The position numbers and the translations under genes were made by a program. Below are positions 1-13,046 of a stretch of DNA of 64,000 nt, one piece after another. Origin of the DNA: Liolophura sinensis (taxonomy: Eukaryota; Mollusca; Polyplacophora; Chitonida; Chitonidae); NCBI RefSeq assembly GCF_032854445.1, contig NC_088302.1:10103338-10167337 (forward strand), given 5' to 3'. Every line of letters begins with the position of its first letter. Positions within the stretch are counted from its first letter, which is position 1. A model generated the notes under the pieces. The model was not told the DNA's origin. It did no database searches and worked only from the letters and a program-made list of their open reading frames with translations.

Positions 1-825
1 TAAGCTTGTCATTTGCTTTGTCCTAATAACGCTTGATTTGTGTTAATCCATATCTGCAGGCTTAACCATTCAAGTCGTGATTTTCTTCATACTGAATGGC
101 TCAGTCAATTCATGTCTATTCATGTGCATTGTTACTGCTAGTAGTACACAGCGGTGAGAATGGGACAGTCGCATACTGGATGGACCTACTTTTCACAGTT
201 AACCTTTACCATACTCATACCATGCTAGCTGGAGCAGCTGGAAGGGTAGGGCACTGGGCTTGACCTGAACTTGATTGCGTTTTCATTTACCAGCCTCATA
301 CAGTACACTATTCCTGTAGATAAGTATATAGGTGACAATGATTTATCTTTTGTCGGGCGGGGATTTTTGGGTGGGGGCAAACGGGTAGGAGGTTTTTCCA
401 TTACATATTTACCAACTGATTACCCAAGTTTTGCCATTTGTACATTTCGGATTAGGATCAAAGTTTAGTCTGTAGTGGTGCCTGATCAGAGCTTACACCA
501 ATGTGATATCTGAACAACTGAATCCACTCAATACACTCTCTTCATCTAAACGCATACCCATTACTGCGCCAACAGACTGTATGTAGTACTTTGTATTCAT
601 ACATCTAACCTGAGCGGCCCCTGCAGAATGATGGCCTGTATAAATATGTGTGTCTGTAAACAGACCGCACCTTTTCACCTTACCCTTACCGGTAAATCGC
701 GATTGACATGTAAATGACGAGAAACCATTGGATCACCGGAGGCTCTATAGGTAGGAACAGTTATGTAATATTAAAGACAATTTCGTGCAGAGTTAAACCA
801 AATCAGGGAATGGTCGTAACCGTCG

Positions 826-1022
826 AAATTCGACCTCTTGTCATTTTACCTCAGCTAGGCCTTCTTTCTAACTGTAACTGCATAAGTAGTAGCCATTTGA
901 GCACGTCCTTCATCCCGCATCACGACGTAAAGTAAAAGAATTGCAGTCATTTTAATTACAATTAGTTGGGCCTCATTGATCTAGAATCACTCGAAGTACT
1001 GTGTTGTCATCATTTAATAAAC
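826..1022 (-). repeat. Interspersed repeat family B, minus copy
   Basis: Read on the minus strand: TGATGACAACACAGTACTTC, GTGATTCTAGATCAATGAGG, a TTAAAATGACTGCAATT-like block and CTGAGGTAAAATGACAAGAG. These follow the order of the full-length plus copies at 59 and 62 kb. A separate fragment of the family's 3' end (CGACAGTGTGATAGTTGG) lies at about 1127-1150. Confidence 0.55.
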
Positions 1023-1289
1023 AGTGGCTTGAGAACAATGTAAATGGACCAGGCCTCGGAGATGTTTAGTTCACTAGCTTACGCTGGCATACACTATAAA
1101 AAAAACACAACATGGAGATTAAAAGTAGAGCAGCATCGACAGTGTGATAGTTGGTAAAAAGTCATGCGTAATCGTAACGTCTCCAATGTAATTCCTAATT
1201 ACGCGTTTTGGCGCGTTGTGATTTTCAGCTCCTTGACTTACGTCGTGTTTCAGCTCTGGATTCTGGTTCGACTGCGGTTTTAACGTAGG

Positions 1290-1388
1290 AGGTTTGTCAG
1301 GTATTTGACGATGGGTGTTGGTTTACAATGGCAACCCAGGTTTTAATCTATACAATATAATTGGCCACCATCTTGTAAATGAAACAAT
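1290..1388 (+). repeat. SINE-like element fragment (family C)
   Basis: GTCAGGTATTTGACGATGG, then GTTTACAATGGCAACCCAGG and TTGGCCACCATCTTGTAAATG. These align by eye with the body of the molluscan SINE-like family (GGTGGTTT..CCGG..CTGGCCGCC..GTATAAGTG). The AT-rich tail is missing, and family A copy 1 begins immediately after it. Confidence 0.5.
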
Positions 1389-1394
1389 TTTTAA

Positions 1395-1740
1395 GTGAGT
1401 GAGTGAGTGCTTCGGGTTTAACGTCGTACTTAACAATTTTTCAGTCATATGAAGACGAAGGAATCCTTAGAGTGCATGTAATGTGCCTCCTTGTTGCAGA
1501 ACGGATTTCCGCCGCTCTTTCTTCTAGTGCTGCTTCACTGAGGCGACTTACCGAAGGCAAGTCAGCAGCCCCGCCCGAGCCATTATACTGATACGGGTCA
1601 ACCAGTCGTTGCACTATCCCTTCATGCTGAAGGCCAAAGGAGAGAGTTACAACTTCCTCTTTTAAGGTCTTAGGTGTGAAACGACCCAGGATTGGCCCTG
1701 GATCTACCGCTTCCGAAGCGCACAACAATTTTTGAGCACG
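1395..1740 (+). repeat. Interspersed repeat family A, copy 1
   Basis: It starts with a GTGAGTGAGTGAGTGC run and GGTTTAACGTCGTACTTAAC, passes through TTTTTCAGTCATATGA, and ends with a CCTGGATCTACCGCTTCCGA-like segment. The copies at 4.5 and 16.1 kb share the first 40 bases and the later order of blocks. This is the longest and best preserved of the three. It resembles a repeat I know from mollusc genomes, and the terminal region recalls a tRNA-type B box. The open frames across it are not genes. Confidence 0.7.
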
Positions 1741-1741
1741 G

Positions 1742-1865
1742 AGTGATATACTATAGACTACAGAAAAGATCAGAGCAGAGACTGTGATAGTTGGCAAATG
1801 GTCAAAAGTGACGTTTTTTTTTTTTTCAATTTACCTCAGTTAGAGTTTCATTTCAAATGTTCATG
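1742..1865 (-). repeat. Interspersed repeat family B, minus copy (3' half)
   Basis: On the plus axis it reads CAGAGCAGAGACTGTGATAG, TTGGCAAATGGTCA and, after a T run, CAATTTACCTCAGTTAGAG. This is the reverse of the family's CTGAGGTAAATTG to CACTGTCGTC segment. It directly abuts family A copy 1. Confidence 0.6.
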
Positions 1866-3130
1866 TAAAGCTAAAATAATACCAAATGAGACACCTCCTT
1901 GCACCATGGCTTAAACAGAAATAGGTAAAATAATTATGCATTGATTTTAATTGTAATATTTCAGACGTCCAAGATATAGAATTAATAATTAAAATAGTTT
2001 CCTTTCATTCAAAGGAATTTTCGATAAATCAAGTCACTAAGATTATAAACGATCCATCATACATGAGTTGGATGGATAGACAAACATAAATGAGGAAACT
2101 ACAAATGAAAACGCTATAAGAACCTGCGTCAGACGCACTCACACACAAAAGGGTAAGATGAACTAAAAGACCTCAAAATTTACAAGGCAACTCTGTCTTG
2201 TAAAAAGACTTTAGAACCATGGTGCATAGGTTAATATTTTGCGGTGTGTTTTCTGTTCTTTGCCCTGTACCGCAGAGTTGCACTGACCAAAAGAAATTCA
2301 AATATTTTACAATCCAAAACACCTGCAAAATCAAACTTTTACCAAAAGCGCACTCACAGATTTCAGCAAAGGCTTCCAATTCCATTAATTGAACAGAGGT
2401 GTTCAATTTTACAGAGGTGTTTTTTTTTACAACATTATTACTCTTTTGTTTAAAGGTAATTGAAATGCTTGCTCTAAACATAACAACTAGCTGCTCTCTG
2501 GGTTAATCTCCTTGAAATCTTTTCAAAGAGTGGCCTTCTCCAAGGTTAAAAGGGCAGATTTTTTTGAAAATGATAGCAATTTCCAGAGTCGGGTTTTAGA
2601 GAAGTAACACTGTACTGTAATATGTAAATTATCGTCTGAGGGCACAAGTATGTGATTGAAGTTTTCTAAGGGAGATATCTTCCCTGCCCCTGGCAAAGAG
2701 TGACTATGGTAAAGCTGCCCAGGGGGAGTTGGCGGGTTGAAAGCAATATCAGACTACAGAGGTCAAGGTTTCTAGAAAATTAGACGGATTTCCAACAAGG
2801 TGATGAACAAATGCATTGCTGGCTAATCTGTATTTAGCTTAGATAAAATGACATTATCCAAGCATGGTTCTCTGATATCCAATCTATAAATTTCTTTCAT
2901 GACACATATTTGAAATTAAAATGTTGTACGTGGGTCACTGTGTCCAACAACTAGAACATCAACAGCACGACAAGACCAGCAATAACAACAACGACAACCT
3001 CATTTCCACTGAGACTACTAATATGACTGGGGAATATGGTTGGAACAAAAATGCCTGAAATCGTTCATCATCAAGTACATAATATATAGTACCGGAAGTC
3101 ATAAGGAAATTCTTAATCGTTTATTGTTTA

Positions 3131-3250
3131 GTCTGGCAATCTGCGGATGGTCGTAGGTTTTCCCGAGGCTCTGTCCCGGTTTCCTTCCATCATACTGAAA
3201 TATTCTGGACACGGCGTTAAACTCCAAATAAATAAATTAAATAAATAAAG
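3131..3250 (+). repeat. SINE-like element (family C)
   Basis: GCGGATGGTCGTAGGTTTTC, CCGGTTTCCTTCCATCATAC, TGAAATATTCTGGACACGGC and GTTAAACTCCAAATAAATAA in order, ending in a TAAA-type tail. This is the clearest copy of the module that points to a mollusc. Confidence 0.75.
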
Positions 3251-4535
3251 TTTAGGTGAAATATTTATTTATTTGTTGATTACTGTTTTACGTAATACCT
3301 TTAGCTTATAGCCAGGAAAACCGAGTATCTATGGTAAACTACCGATCTTTGTCACGATACTGACGAACTATCTAACGGGTGTGATGCCACATTTGCGGAC
3401 AACCAGTGATTCTCAAGGTCATAATGCTGTCTGCTGTGTATGGTTACCAAGGCCCCGAACAAACAATAAAAGCTGGTAAATCTAGACAATCCTTGCTCAT
3501 GGTTGGAACTGAACCCGCGCCTGGTATGCCAGTGCTTAAAGTTTTTTCAAAATACCACTGTTCCCACGTCCCACTCCCTTTTCGTGAATCAAGGTGTACT
3601 ACAACTTCCAACGCATATCGGGCGGATGAAACTCTTTGTGAAATGTCGTGATCACTGAGAGCGTGGAGTACTTTGTCTCTAACGGAAGAAATCGGTGCAG
3701 CACCGGACATTGCCGATATTTCCCTCTCGATGCTGAAAACAGATAACCTCATTACACTTGACAGACAGGCGATCGCCCGGAACCGGTTGGAAGCGCTTGT
3801 CTTTTTGTTTTGCCAAACTCCAATTAAGAGCTGCCACATAAGTCGATTTGATCACCAGATAAAACGTCATTTGTCTCCGGAGTAACAGAGGGTTAATTGA
3901 TTTTCGGTTATTGTCATATAAGGTCATCAGATTATGAGATTTTTATGGGAAGGTCCTCTTGTCAACTTGTTTTCGGTTTCAGCTGGAAGCATCATTGTGT
4001 CGGGTTATGACCGTAAAATAGATGCCACACATCTTGATGTCTGACATGTTGGTTATCTGTACTCGCACATGTCAGTTCTTCAGCAAACACATTTTTTTAC
4101 ATTCATTTTCTATTCTACAGGGACGGATCAGTTCTCCTGGAATGGTATTAACGTTACCCAACACCTCCCACCCAATTCGAATGCTTATTCCGAGCGATTT
4201 GCATTTTGCGCATGCGCATTGCTACGACCTTGATTTGATAATTCAGTGACTGATTGATTGGTTTCCGTGACCTTCTCAGCTGCTTAAGACAAGATCACGA
4301 GTAAGGGGTCGTAAGTAGACCATTAATCAATCATTCAGTTAGCCACTACATGAATAATAATACCGACAGCTGTGAGCAATGACAACTCCAGGTTCGTCCT
4401 TGATTTCCCTTGGGGATATCAAGTCAATGACCCGTTATATGGGCATGTTCAACAGATCACCCTGTTTTTTTTTATCCGGTTGATCCTTATCCCCACATGA
4501 TAAAATGATTTGTTTTTAAGGAGGCAATGTACCTA

Positions 4536-4840
4536 AGTATGGTTGGGAATTTAGGTCTTATACTTAACAGCTTTTCAGTCATATGACAAGGAGAAGTCAT
4601 TAAGTGTTTGTACATATACTGTGTCTTGTGGCAGTGCCATGCTGCCAAAGTTCTGCCGCCACTGAAGTATCATACCGAAGTCACTAGACATGAAACCCCA
4701 CCCAGTCACATTAGACTGACACCGGGACAACCAGTCCTCTTTCCTTGCTCTAACCTCTCATTGCTGAGCTCAAGCAATGCAGCAACAAATACCATTTTTA
4801 AAGTCTTTGACACGACCCGGTCCGGAATTGGAGGCGGGAA
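4536..4840 (+). repeat. Interspersed repeat family A, copy 2
   Basis: The block order matches the 16.1 kb copy: CTTTTCAGTCATATGACAAG, ACTGTGTCTTGTGG, GCCGCCACTGAAG, CCGGGACAACCAGTCCTC, TTTCCTTGCTCTAACCTCTC. It then ends in a diverged ACACGACCCGGTCCGG segment. Confidence 0.65.
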
Positions 4841-6184
4841 TGACACACTGCCTGTCACGATGCCACTTCAGTCCTCTTTCCTTAAAATACCCGTCGTAAA
4901 AGAAAACTTGTCTTCAGTAAATATTTCTGTGGGCAACGATGTGTGCAAATCAGAATCATCGATTCAATGTGTATTTAACCGTCTTTATTCAGTTACGCTC
5001 CTTCATTCTTTGAGGTCATTCAGGTTTAGCATTATTGGTAGTGGGTGAAATTTCTTTCAAAAAATCCCGCGACCAGCACCTCAGACAAAAGGAACCACTT
5101 AACCTAAAAACGAACAAGGCTTGCAAATCAGATATCAGCCAAATAATATTAGCCAAGCAGCAGATCAGTTCGTCGTTGAAGCTGTCAAGTCTATCCTCCA
5201 GGGCAGCAACTACCTCAGCAAAGTGGATAATGGATTTCCTTGAAGGTTTTAACCTTTATATCAATTAGTCATTGAGCTTGGACCTGAGAAGAAACATCAA
5301 ATGACAACCAGTTAATGATTCTTGGATATATGATTCAATCCGGATTACAGGCTTACGGTTGCCCTTAGATGCCCTTTTAGTAGATCGTAAAACATTTGTA
5401 TATGTATTAATGCTCTGTCGCTTCTAAAATGTGACAAATAACAGCTATGAAATTCCCCATGTTGGTCAGGCAATAATTTCGCCGGCGGCGCTATGCGACT
5501 ATCCATCAAATTGGTCAGAGAATAATACAATCTGTGAAAGATGTCAACAGATATAAATCAATTAATTGTGTTTTTAAGCTCAGAAGATGAGATTTACCTG
5601 GCGCCAAAGCCGGGTTAAGCTGATCCAATAGACAGAGAAGAGATAAGTATGTCTGTTATGTGGTGGGCTAAAGTATGGCATGTTGTTAAGAGAGAAAACA
5701 TCTAATAAACATATATGTCGCGGCTTAGCATTGAGAACTGTTTCGACCCTTTTACCTACATTTTTCGTCCGTTTCCTGGTAACGCGCGGATTACATCGAG
5801 TAAAGGTGGCCACATTTGTCCGTTACCAAAGCTATCAAAAGGGTGTGTTTAGAGCTTATACTACGACTGTCACCTACGTACTCCTTTTCATAAACAGTCA
5901 CTGTTTAATTTTGCATACATGCGACTTACAGATGTACAGGCTCTACAGCTCTACAAACTGGTAAAACTGAGCTCTGTGGTTGGAAGAACAAGCCAATGAA
6001 AGAAGGCATACAGCGATATTCATGCTCATTAAATGCACTGTGACAGTTACGACCATATTCCCGACTTCATGCCTTTTCCAGACCGCCTAAGCCGTTTGTC
6101 CTCCAGGTTGTCACGATATCTGTTACTCAACAATGTGGAAGTCCTTGACATAGCACGTGACTGGCACGATCGTTTGCTCAAAGA

Positions 6185-6265
6185 GAAGAGGCCGGATTTT
6201 ACAGGTTACGTGCGCCCTTTTGTCTACTGCCACACTTGTTTTACTCTCCATTTTGTAATCTTTTG
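6185..6265 (+). repeat. Interspersed repeat family B, 3' fragment
   Basis: GAGGCCGGATTTTACAGGTT, ACGTGCGCCC and GCCACACTTGTTTTACTCTC match the family's 3' end. A 97-residue open frame runs across it and is not called as a gene. Confidence 0.5.
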
Positions 6266-6430
6266 TATTCTTGACATAAAAGGTAATTCTCTGGCACTTA
6301 ACCAGGGTATATATTGTAATCTGTGATTGACAGATTTCCTCTCTGCCGGTGTATATATTGCCTGTGGTTTTGTACATATATTGACTAACCGTAGCTTATG
6401 TTCCTGGAGTTTAGCTCATTCTCATCAATT

Positions 6431-6534
6431 CTTCCACCAGGCTCTGTTACGGTTTCCTCCCACTATAATTTGGCCGTCGCCGTATAAGTGAAATGTTCTT
6501 GGGTACGACATAAAAAAAAAACAATCAAATAAAT
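6431..6534 (+). repeat. SINE-like element 3' part (family C)
   Basis: GGCTCTGTTACGGTTTCCTC, TTTGGCCGTCGCCGTATAAG, TGAAATGTTCTTGGGTACG and an A-rich CAATCAAATAAA tail. About 170 bases upstream is a family B 3' end, so the two may form a composite. Confidence 0.7.
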
Positions 6535-8045
6535 TCTCATCAATTCATGAGTCCTGAAGTGAATGTCTATATCTGCAAAGCTTGTAAGCAATCAGAAGAT
6601 GACACCTGTGAACGGAGAAGTTCTTCTGAAAGAGCCATAATAAAAATTATTGGGTGAGTGTATAGGTTAAATGACTCCGACGTATATTTTGAGTTTAATT
6701 TACAAGAAGAAAATGCAGATTTGAAGATCATACAAAGCTGAACAAAGGTGTGAAAGACGGCTGGGGCTACTTGCGTTGTTTAGTTGCACCTTTAAATACT
6801 TGCGGGTCGATTATAAGAGAGTCGATATTAACATCCTTAGCATCAATTGTCCAGATGCACTAAAAAAAATGGTTTACCTGAGGGGTTTATTTCATGCTTT
6901 TAAAACGATAAGGTTTGCACGCTGTGGTTACATATGTATTACTGGCGATATAACATATTGATGGTTGTCGTTGTATTCTTTTGACACAATCTTTTGACAA
7001 TCGTCAAAGGCACTTCGACTACGCTAAAGATTGAAGTGTTAATGGGTAGTGACTGACATTAGACAACAATACTCTTTACTAGCATGAAGACAAACGCTTC
7101 AGGATGCAGTTTCTTATGCTGTCATTGAGATGATAGTCGTTACTGCCAGATGATATAACACACTTCCGTGTTAGAGATCTATAGGGTGAAGTGTCAAACA
7201 GCCGATTCCTGTTGCAGATACGATAATGGACTCCCAAAGCACAGCGGATTAAAAATCTTGCCGTAGTTTAGAATCGTGGAATTCACTTATCCATTCTCAC
7301 CCAAATGACAAGCGGACTTTTAGCTAATGTAATCACATTCCCGATAGACGATACACGGTGATATTTTGCAATGAATCATCTCGTAGATGTGGATAGCACA
7401 AGGCAAGCATGGCTATGTATCAATTTGTGATGAGCATGCCGGGTTAGAGACGTGGCAGAAAAAAGTAAGGAGGAAATAAATAAAACAACCTGGGGAAATG
7501 TGAGCTGTTGATCTGATATAATGCTGATACAGTCTCCCAGCAATAAACAGGCGTCGAGAGTTTGAGGTGGAACACGATTCTCTTGTGTTTTTTTCCTTCT
7601 TCCTTCCAATTTAGCCGTCGGCGAAAAGTTGCAAACCAAAGTCACATATAACATGCATTTATCATAAACTGTGAATGCAGTGCCCTAAATCGTTTATTGC
7701 ATACATTTACATTAATGGTCAGTTTAAGTACAGGGATACGGGCCATTCTGCTAACCTTATGTCATTAAATTGGCGGAGCTTTGCGGAATTGCACTGCCTA
7801 TTGTGCGGAGATATGGGTTTTTTTCAGTGATGCAAATCACATCTAAAGTTATTTCCTCCCCAAATGAAGGTTTTTTTTTTCTGTTAGGTATTTTATCGCT
7901 TGCATCAAAGTATCCGAGAACCATACCGATCCACTCATGAGCACAGTTAACAAAGACTCTGTCAGAGCCGAAAACGCCATTTTGAAAAACGTACAAGATG
8001 TTGTACTGTTTTATGATTGGACGACCAGAAATGTCACGATCACCA

Positions 8046-8816
8046 CTAGCTCTGTAGGGCTGTGATTACGTATACTATGACAGCCCTGTCTTGTTTCATA
8101 AGCTTACCTTGAACACCTCTGTACTTCCCCTGCTGGCTTCAGCATACTATTGCTGGGCACCTAATTTGTCTGTCCGTTGTCACTGTCGTCTCAGCTAGCT
8201 GTTCCCGGTAGATGTTCCCATGTGTCATCACTAGTAAATCCACACAAGCATGAAACTATAGTGGAAACTGGATAAATTCCAACTCCAGCCTCCATGTTTG
8301 AATGCTTACCCCCGACAGCCCATAAAAGGGAGATAACTACTGACACTTTTAGCATATTTTGTACTCGTTTAATCTTTTCTTCAGTTTTGTTTAATTTTTT
8401 TGAGAAATGTTGAGTTATCAGTGTTGATTATGGTTCTCTCTATGTCAGTACTGGTGAGACTGATCCTAAACAGTTAACATGAATGTGTGTCAAAAGGTCT
8501 AACTTGCCTAATAGTGGCAGTGTTTAATTGCATACATGTTTTCCCTCACTGTTAGGTGTGTGCATTCAAAGATGGCGATTGGAGTTGGAATTTATCCAGT
8601 TTCCCCTATAGTTTCATGCTTGTGTGGGTTTACAAGTGACATATGGGAACACTTACCTGGAATTAATAGCTAAGACAACAGTGACTACGAACAGACAAAT
8701 TACTTGGTACCCTGCAGTAGTATACTGAAGCCAAGGAAGTACAGAGTTGTTCAAGGTAAGCTTATGGAACAAGACAGGACGTGATAGTATACGCAATCAC
8801 AGCCCTACAGGGCTAG
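8046..8816. mobile_element. Fold-back element with long inverted repeats (MITE-like)
   Basis: The left arm (8046 to about 8305) and right arm (about 8560-8816) are inverted copies, roughly 80% identical by eye. They share CCTGTAGGGCTGTGATT-type tips (CTAGCTCTGTAGGG against CTAGCCCTGTAGGG) and, deeper in, AAGCATGAAACTATAG and GAAACTGGATAAATTCCAAC. About 250 bases of unique AT-rich sequence separate the arms. There is no transposase frame. If TA in the terminal CTAG is the target duplication, a Tc1/mariner-type helper would fit, but this is inference. The arms have diverged from each other, so the insertion is old. Confidence 0.8.
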
Positions 8817-9230
8817 ATCAGCTGCATACGTTTGTTTTTGGTTCTCGGTGCTCCAGTAGTCAAGAGTTTTCTTCTCTCAAAAACACAGTCTCTCAAATGT
8901 TGTAACAGAAAGTCTGTTGTTTGGGTATAAAACACATATTCTGTTAATTCAACACAGATACTGTATTCTAACACATCTGCCAAATGCGTAATACACTGAG
9001 AATAGGGACGTCGACTGCATAGGCGTTTATCATTCCTTATATACAGTTAATTTTTTCACACGATCCAACACTGTTGTCGAACAGTAGCGTGATAGCATTC
9101 AGCAGGGTTGTTCCAACTAAAGGGAGGGCAGGCTGGTACAGAACACAGTTTAAACGTATGAAAAACTATATGACGTCATCAACATGAAGCCGTGAAATCT
9201 ATATGTAACTCAACATCTTTAACTTGAGGT

Positions 9231-9286
9231 AGATCTGTCAGCTTACACTGCTGGCAGATCAGATTGCTTACACTGCTGACAGATCT
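9231..9286. repeat. Small inverted and direct repeat
   Basis: AGATCTGTCAGC (9231-9242) and its exact reverse complement GCTGACAGATCT (9275-9286) flank two direct copies of GCTTACACTGCTG. The RNA or single strand could form a hairpin. No gene lies next to it and its role is unknown. Confidence 0.6.
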
Positions 9287-10199
9287 ATGTAAACTTAGCA
9301 ACTACGAAGTATAAACAACGAAAAGCAACAAAAATGTTGATTTAATTATTTTAATTTTCCATCGAAATTGCGACGATCATGTCCAGTCAAAAACGTTCAG
9401 TCCTTTATTATTGTATGTGGCCGATAAAAAAATCTTTTCCAGCACCCCCACACAAAAACCCTACTTCTTTTTCCGATGTTCGTGTGGCACATTGGGTGCG
9501 CGAATATCTGATGACGGGGCAAGCAAGTGTCGGAAATATCCAGGCCTGTAGGCCTTCATCCGGGTCTAGATGTTGTGAGTAATAGCACAAAGCAGTGAGG
9601 TAGCCAAGAATCCGTAGCTGAACGATGGTTAACATCCACCGTACGTGTTTACAGTTTACAGTTTATCGAGTGCATTCCACTGCCGCTGACTGCCGTAGCT
9701 TCGTGTGTAGCGCTTTTCACGTTTTTTATTTAAATATCTCGTTCATTATTGCCGTGTGTCGATCTTTTCTTACCTTTTATTTCCACATTTCAACTCTCCC
9801 GACTGAAATCTGCGCGCGAAGAGTTACTTTAGGGAATGTCTGGAACTCATCAAACAACCAACGTGGACATATCATGCGCGAAATGCGGTATTCTCATTAG
9901 TTCTCGACGTGTGGACCCCGTAGTTGCTTAAAGTAGACTCTTCCATGGAGAGATCGACCCAAGAGAATTGTAATCAAAATAAAGTGGTGAATAGGTATCA
10001 GTGTGAAAATCGAAAGGGAGTATAATCTCAACATTAGTGTAAAATACATGTGAACGGGTGATGTGTCGTCCAAAAACAATGAACACTTTCCTGTTTACCG
10101 CAGTTATCACCGCGTAGACGCAGTGAATGAAACCATTATTTCTTGTATATATTCAGATTGTCGTGAGGGCTGTAAATATTACAATTTACACGTTTACAC

Positions 10200-10325
10200 G
10201 AAGAGTTTGAATAAAACTTTGAGGTAAATTGACAAGAGGCCGTATTTCGCCGGTCACCTGTGATCATTTGCCCATTATCACACTGTCGTCGCTGCTCTGG
10301 TTGTACACTCGATACCCTAAGCCTT
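10200..10325 (+). repeat. Interspersed repeat family B, 3' half
   Basis: GAGGTAAATTGACAAGAGGC, CGTATTTCGCCGGTCACCTG, TGATCATTTGCC and ATCACACTGTCGTCGCTGCT in order. A very clear copy of the family's second half. Confidence 0.7.
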
Positions 10326-12629
10326 ATTACATTCTATACCAAGCATAGTGAGGTCAAGGATTACATGTTCATTAATCAGTACCGTAGGCCTGAGAATTAT
10401 ATTGATCATAAAGATGCAGTAGTCCATGCGCACCAAAAAAATAACGGTCATTTATAAATAAATCACTTCTGTTTCGCAAGAAGACAGCATATTCAACCGG
10501 ACAAATGGACCGACGACAGATCGTCTGGTTCCATGAACATGATATCGGGGGCATGTTTCTTGAGTGACTAATTTCCTGGACGGACAAGCTGCACTTTCGC
10601 CTTAAACTACTCACTCCAAACTATATTTAGTACTAAAGTACCGTTCACTTTCTACTTAACTGTGACCCCCGAAACAAACGAGACATTAAGGGTTGAAATA
10701 TGCTCCTGTTATGGTCAGAGAGACGATCTGCCAACGGCTCTGCTTGACGTCAAACCGCATCTTCCACCTTGGGGAATTTCGAAAATAAAACAACTACATT
10801 TTTGCAGAATACAGCTGAAGGGTTTCTCTAATTTTATAAGATATTTCCCATAAAGAAGGACGCTTTCGTGTAGTGTTCGGATAAAATCAACAGTACATTC
10901 GAAATAGGTAAATTGAAAAAATATTATTTCTGCATGTAATAACGAAATTTAACAGCAATTTAATCAATCAACAAATATTTGTGGAGTACGGTGATGCGAC
11001 ATTGTGTTTCCGGTTTTTCTACCATGGCGTATCCTATCGCGTAGTGAGAATTCTAGGTTATAAAGGATCATTTGTAGAATTACTGAAGAGGTCAGAAACA
11101 ACTGGCTGGGACTGTTTAGGTCTGTTTCTATCTCTCTTCCGAAATAACTAAGCTTATGTTATTTGTCGTCTTTTCATATCAGTCAATCGAACGATCATTA
11201 AAGATACACATTGAAATAAGCAAAGAACAAAACATGGCGTATAATTTATACCTCCTACCGAAGGCACGAAATGAGCTTTATTGGCTTATTTCTGCTGGTT
11301 ATGTACAACTCCGTTTAGGCAAACTACTTTCGAATAGATCGTTATTTATTACATCTCGGGAGAAGAACGCGTTTTTGTATATACAAAAAATCCTCCCCTT
11401 TAATAAGCCCTGAAGTCAGTTCAGAACTAAACTCTAGGTTTAACCAGACCAGTATTAATAGTTAAATCCCGCCTTACTTTTTACCCCAATCCGGGAATGC
11501 CTACATATTATATACAGAATGCCAGAGCTACAAATGTGAACTACAATTAGTTTATAAAACACACTTCACGGGCTACGGATTATTCAACGAACACGCACTC
11601 TGGCGTAAGTTAAAGTGAAAACAAATGTCGAGACAATGGAAATCCTTGAGACATAACTTGACGACTGAATTGTCTTAGCATCGATACTAACAATCCTTAT
11701 ACCAGGCAACAAAAAAAAAGAAACAAAAATATGAATGTTAAATATACACATAATACCTCATTATCACACCTCTGTTACAGAGCTGTTTTTATGCGAGGAC
11801 AAAAAAGGTGTGAAATGTAAATGTGATGGCACTGATGTCGCGTGACATACTTTAAGATGGAGACACCCAGCCAGACAATTTCCTAATTACGTCTGACGTT
11901 ATTCACATGCAGAATAAACGCAGCAGTGGATTTAACAGAAACCGTATTTGATTCAATTGTTCACAACTTCTAAATACAAAGTGTGCTTCAAGCAAAACTA
12001 CGTATAATCTATGTCCATATCTACTTTGTATCGCTTTGGTTCACATTTTGCCAAAGAGCAAAAGGCACAAATAAATTTATTTTTTAAAGCCGGTATATAG
12101 CACCTTTTTTCACTGACCTTTCACACCGGCCCCTCAAACTTCGTTACATTCTTCTGCAACCCAGTATCACCCTCACGCAAAAGTTTATCATCAGAATACA
12201 GTTAAAAAATTTAAAATATTTTGTTTGCGAATAATATACACTACATAATTTATCAGCAACAACAGACGTAAGTCATGAAAGGTCAGCCAGCAGTAGGCCT
12301 ATACGCAAATGTCAGCTAACATCAAATACTATCCAGAAGCTTCCCTCAGACATATAAAGTGGCAACGCATTGGTGGATGTTGATATAAAAATTCACCTGT
12401 CTTTGCATTCTTCAAAGTAACAGACCATCTGTACAGGAATGGCTTGATATTAAAATTTGTGTGCAGTGTGTGCGAAGTCAGCTTCCATAACTTTATGGAT
12501 AATCAGCTTGGAGCGCTTTGGAACGCGTGTATGCTCACCTGTTGTGTAATGTCCAGCATTTCGCAGCATTATAGGTATGTCAGGACTTTAAGTCAGGACG
12601 TGCTTAAAGAGCCCGGAGAAGAGTGCTAT

Positions 12630-12732
12630 TTTACACCGGGCACTCATGTATCCCCCTCGGTTTAATTCACACACGTCGAATAAATAGAATGACGTCGAAT
12701 ACGGCGTTAAACACCAATCAAATAGATAAATA
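12630..12732 (+). repeat. SINE-like element, degraded (family C)
   Basis: ACCGGGCACTC and CCCCCTCGGTTT precede GAATACGGCGTTAAACACCA and an ATCAAATAGATAAATA tail. The central GTATAAGTGAAATATTC block is lost. Confidence 0.6.
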
Positions 12733-13012
12733 CGGATTGAGTTAATATTAAATTTCCTTTAGTTATCGAATTTAATGAGATTAATGAGTTATTGTTATAT
12801 CCATTGCTGTCTGACATTAAACAATGTACATGCAAACCTGTCACTCTGGGATAGGTCAATCCCCTTTGGATACCCACATCACATACGTAAGCATTAAGAG
12901 AGGTCCTGTCTGCAGTTGTAGTAAAATTTTTTATTACCCCGTTAAGAGACTTCCATTTTTCATTTATACATGTATGCCTGGAGTGTTTTGAACTGCGTTA
13001 TCGGTATTACTA

Positions 13013-13046
13013 CACCTCCCCCTCCCCCCCCCCCCCCAAAAAAAAA
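13013..13046 (+). repeat. Poly-C / poly-A tract
   Basis: A run of C broken by T, then nine or more A. Low complexity; its length is probably variable and prone to sequencing error. Confidence 0.8.

Noticed and set aside
1441-1797. 118-residue minus-strand open frame
   Set aside because: It lies across interspersed repeat family A copy 1 and a family B fragment. The translation has no recognisable domain.
4248-4345. GATTGATTGGTTT, as if a reversed SINE tail
   Set aside because: The reverse complement lacks the GTATAAGTG...ACGGCGTTAAA body, and the short (GATT)n run alone is not evidence.
4608-5048. 146-residue plus-strand open frame
   Set aside because: Its first half is family A copy 2. 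The rest shows no domain, and no splice partners were found.
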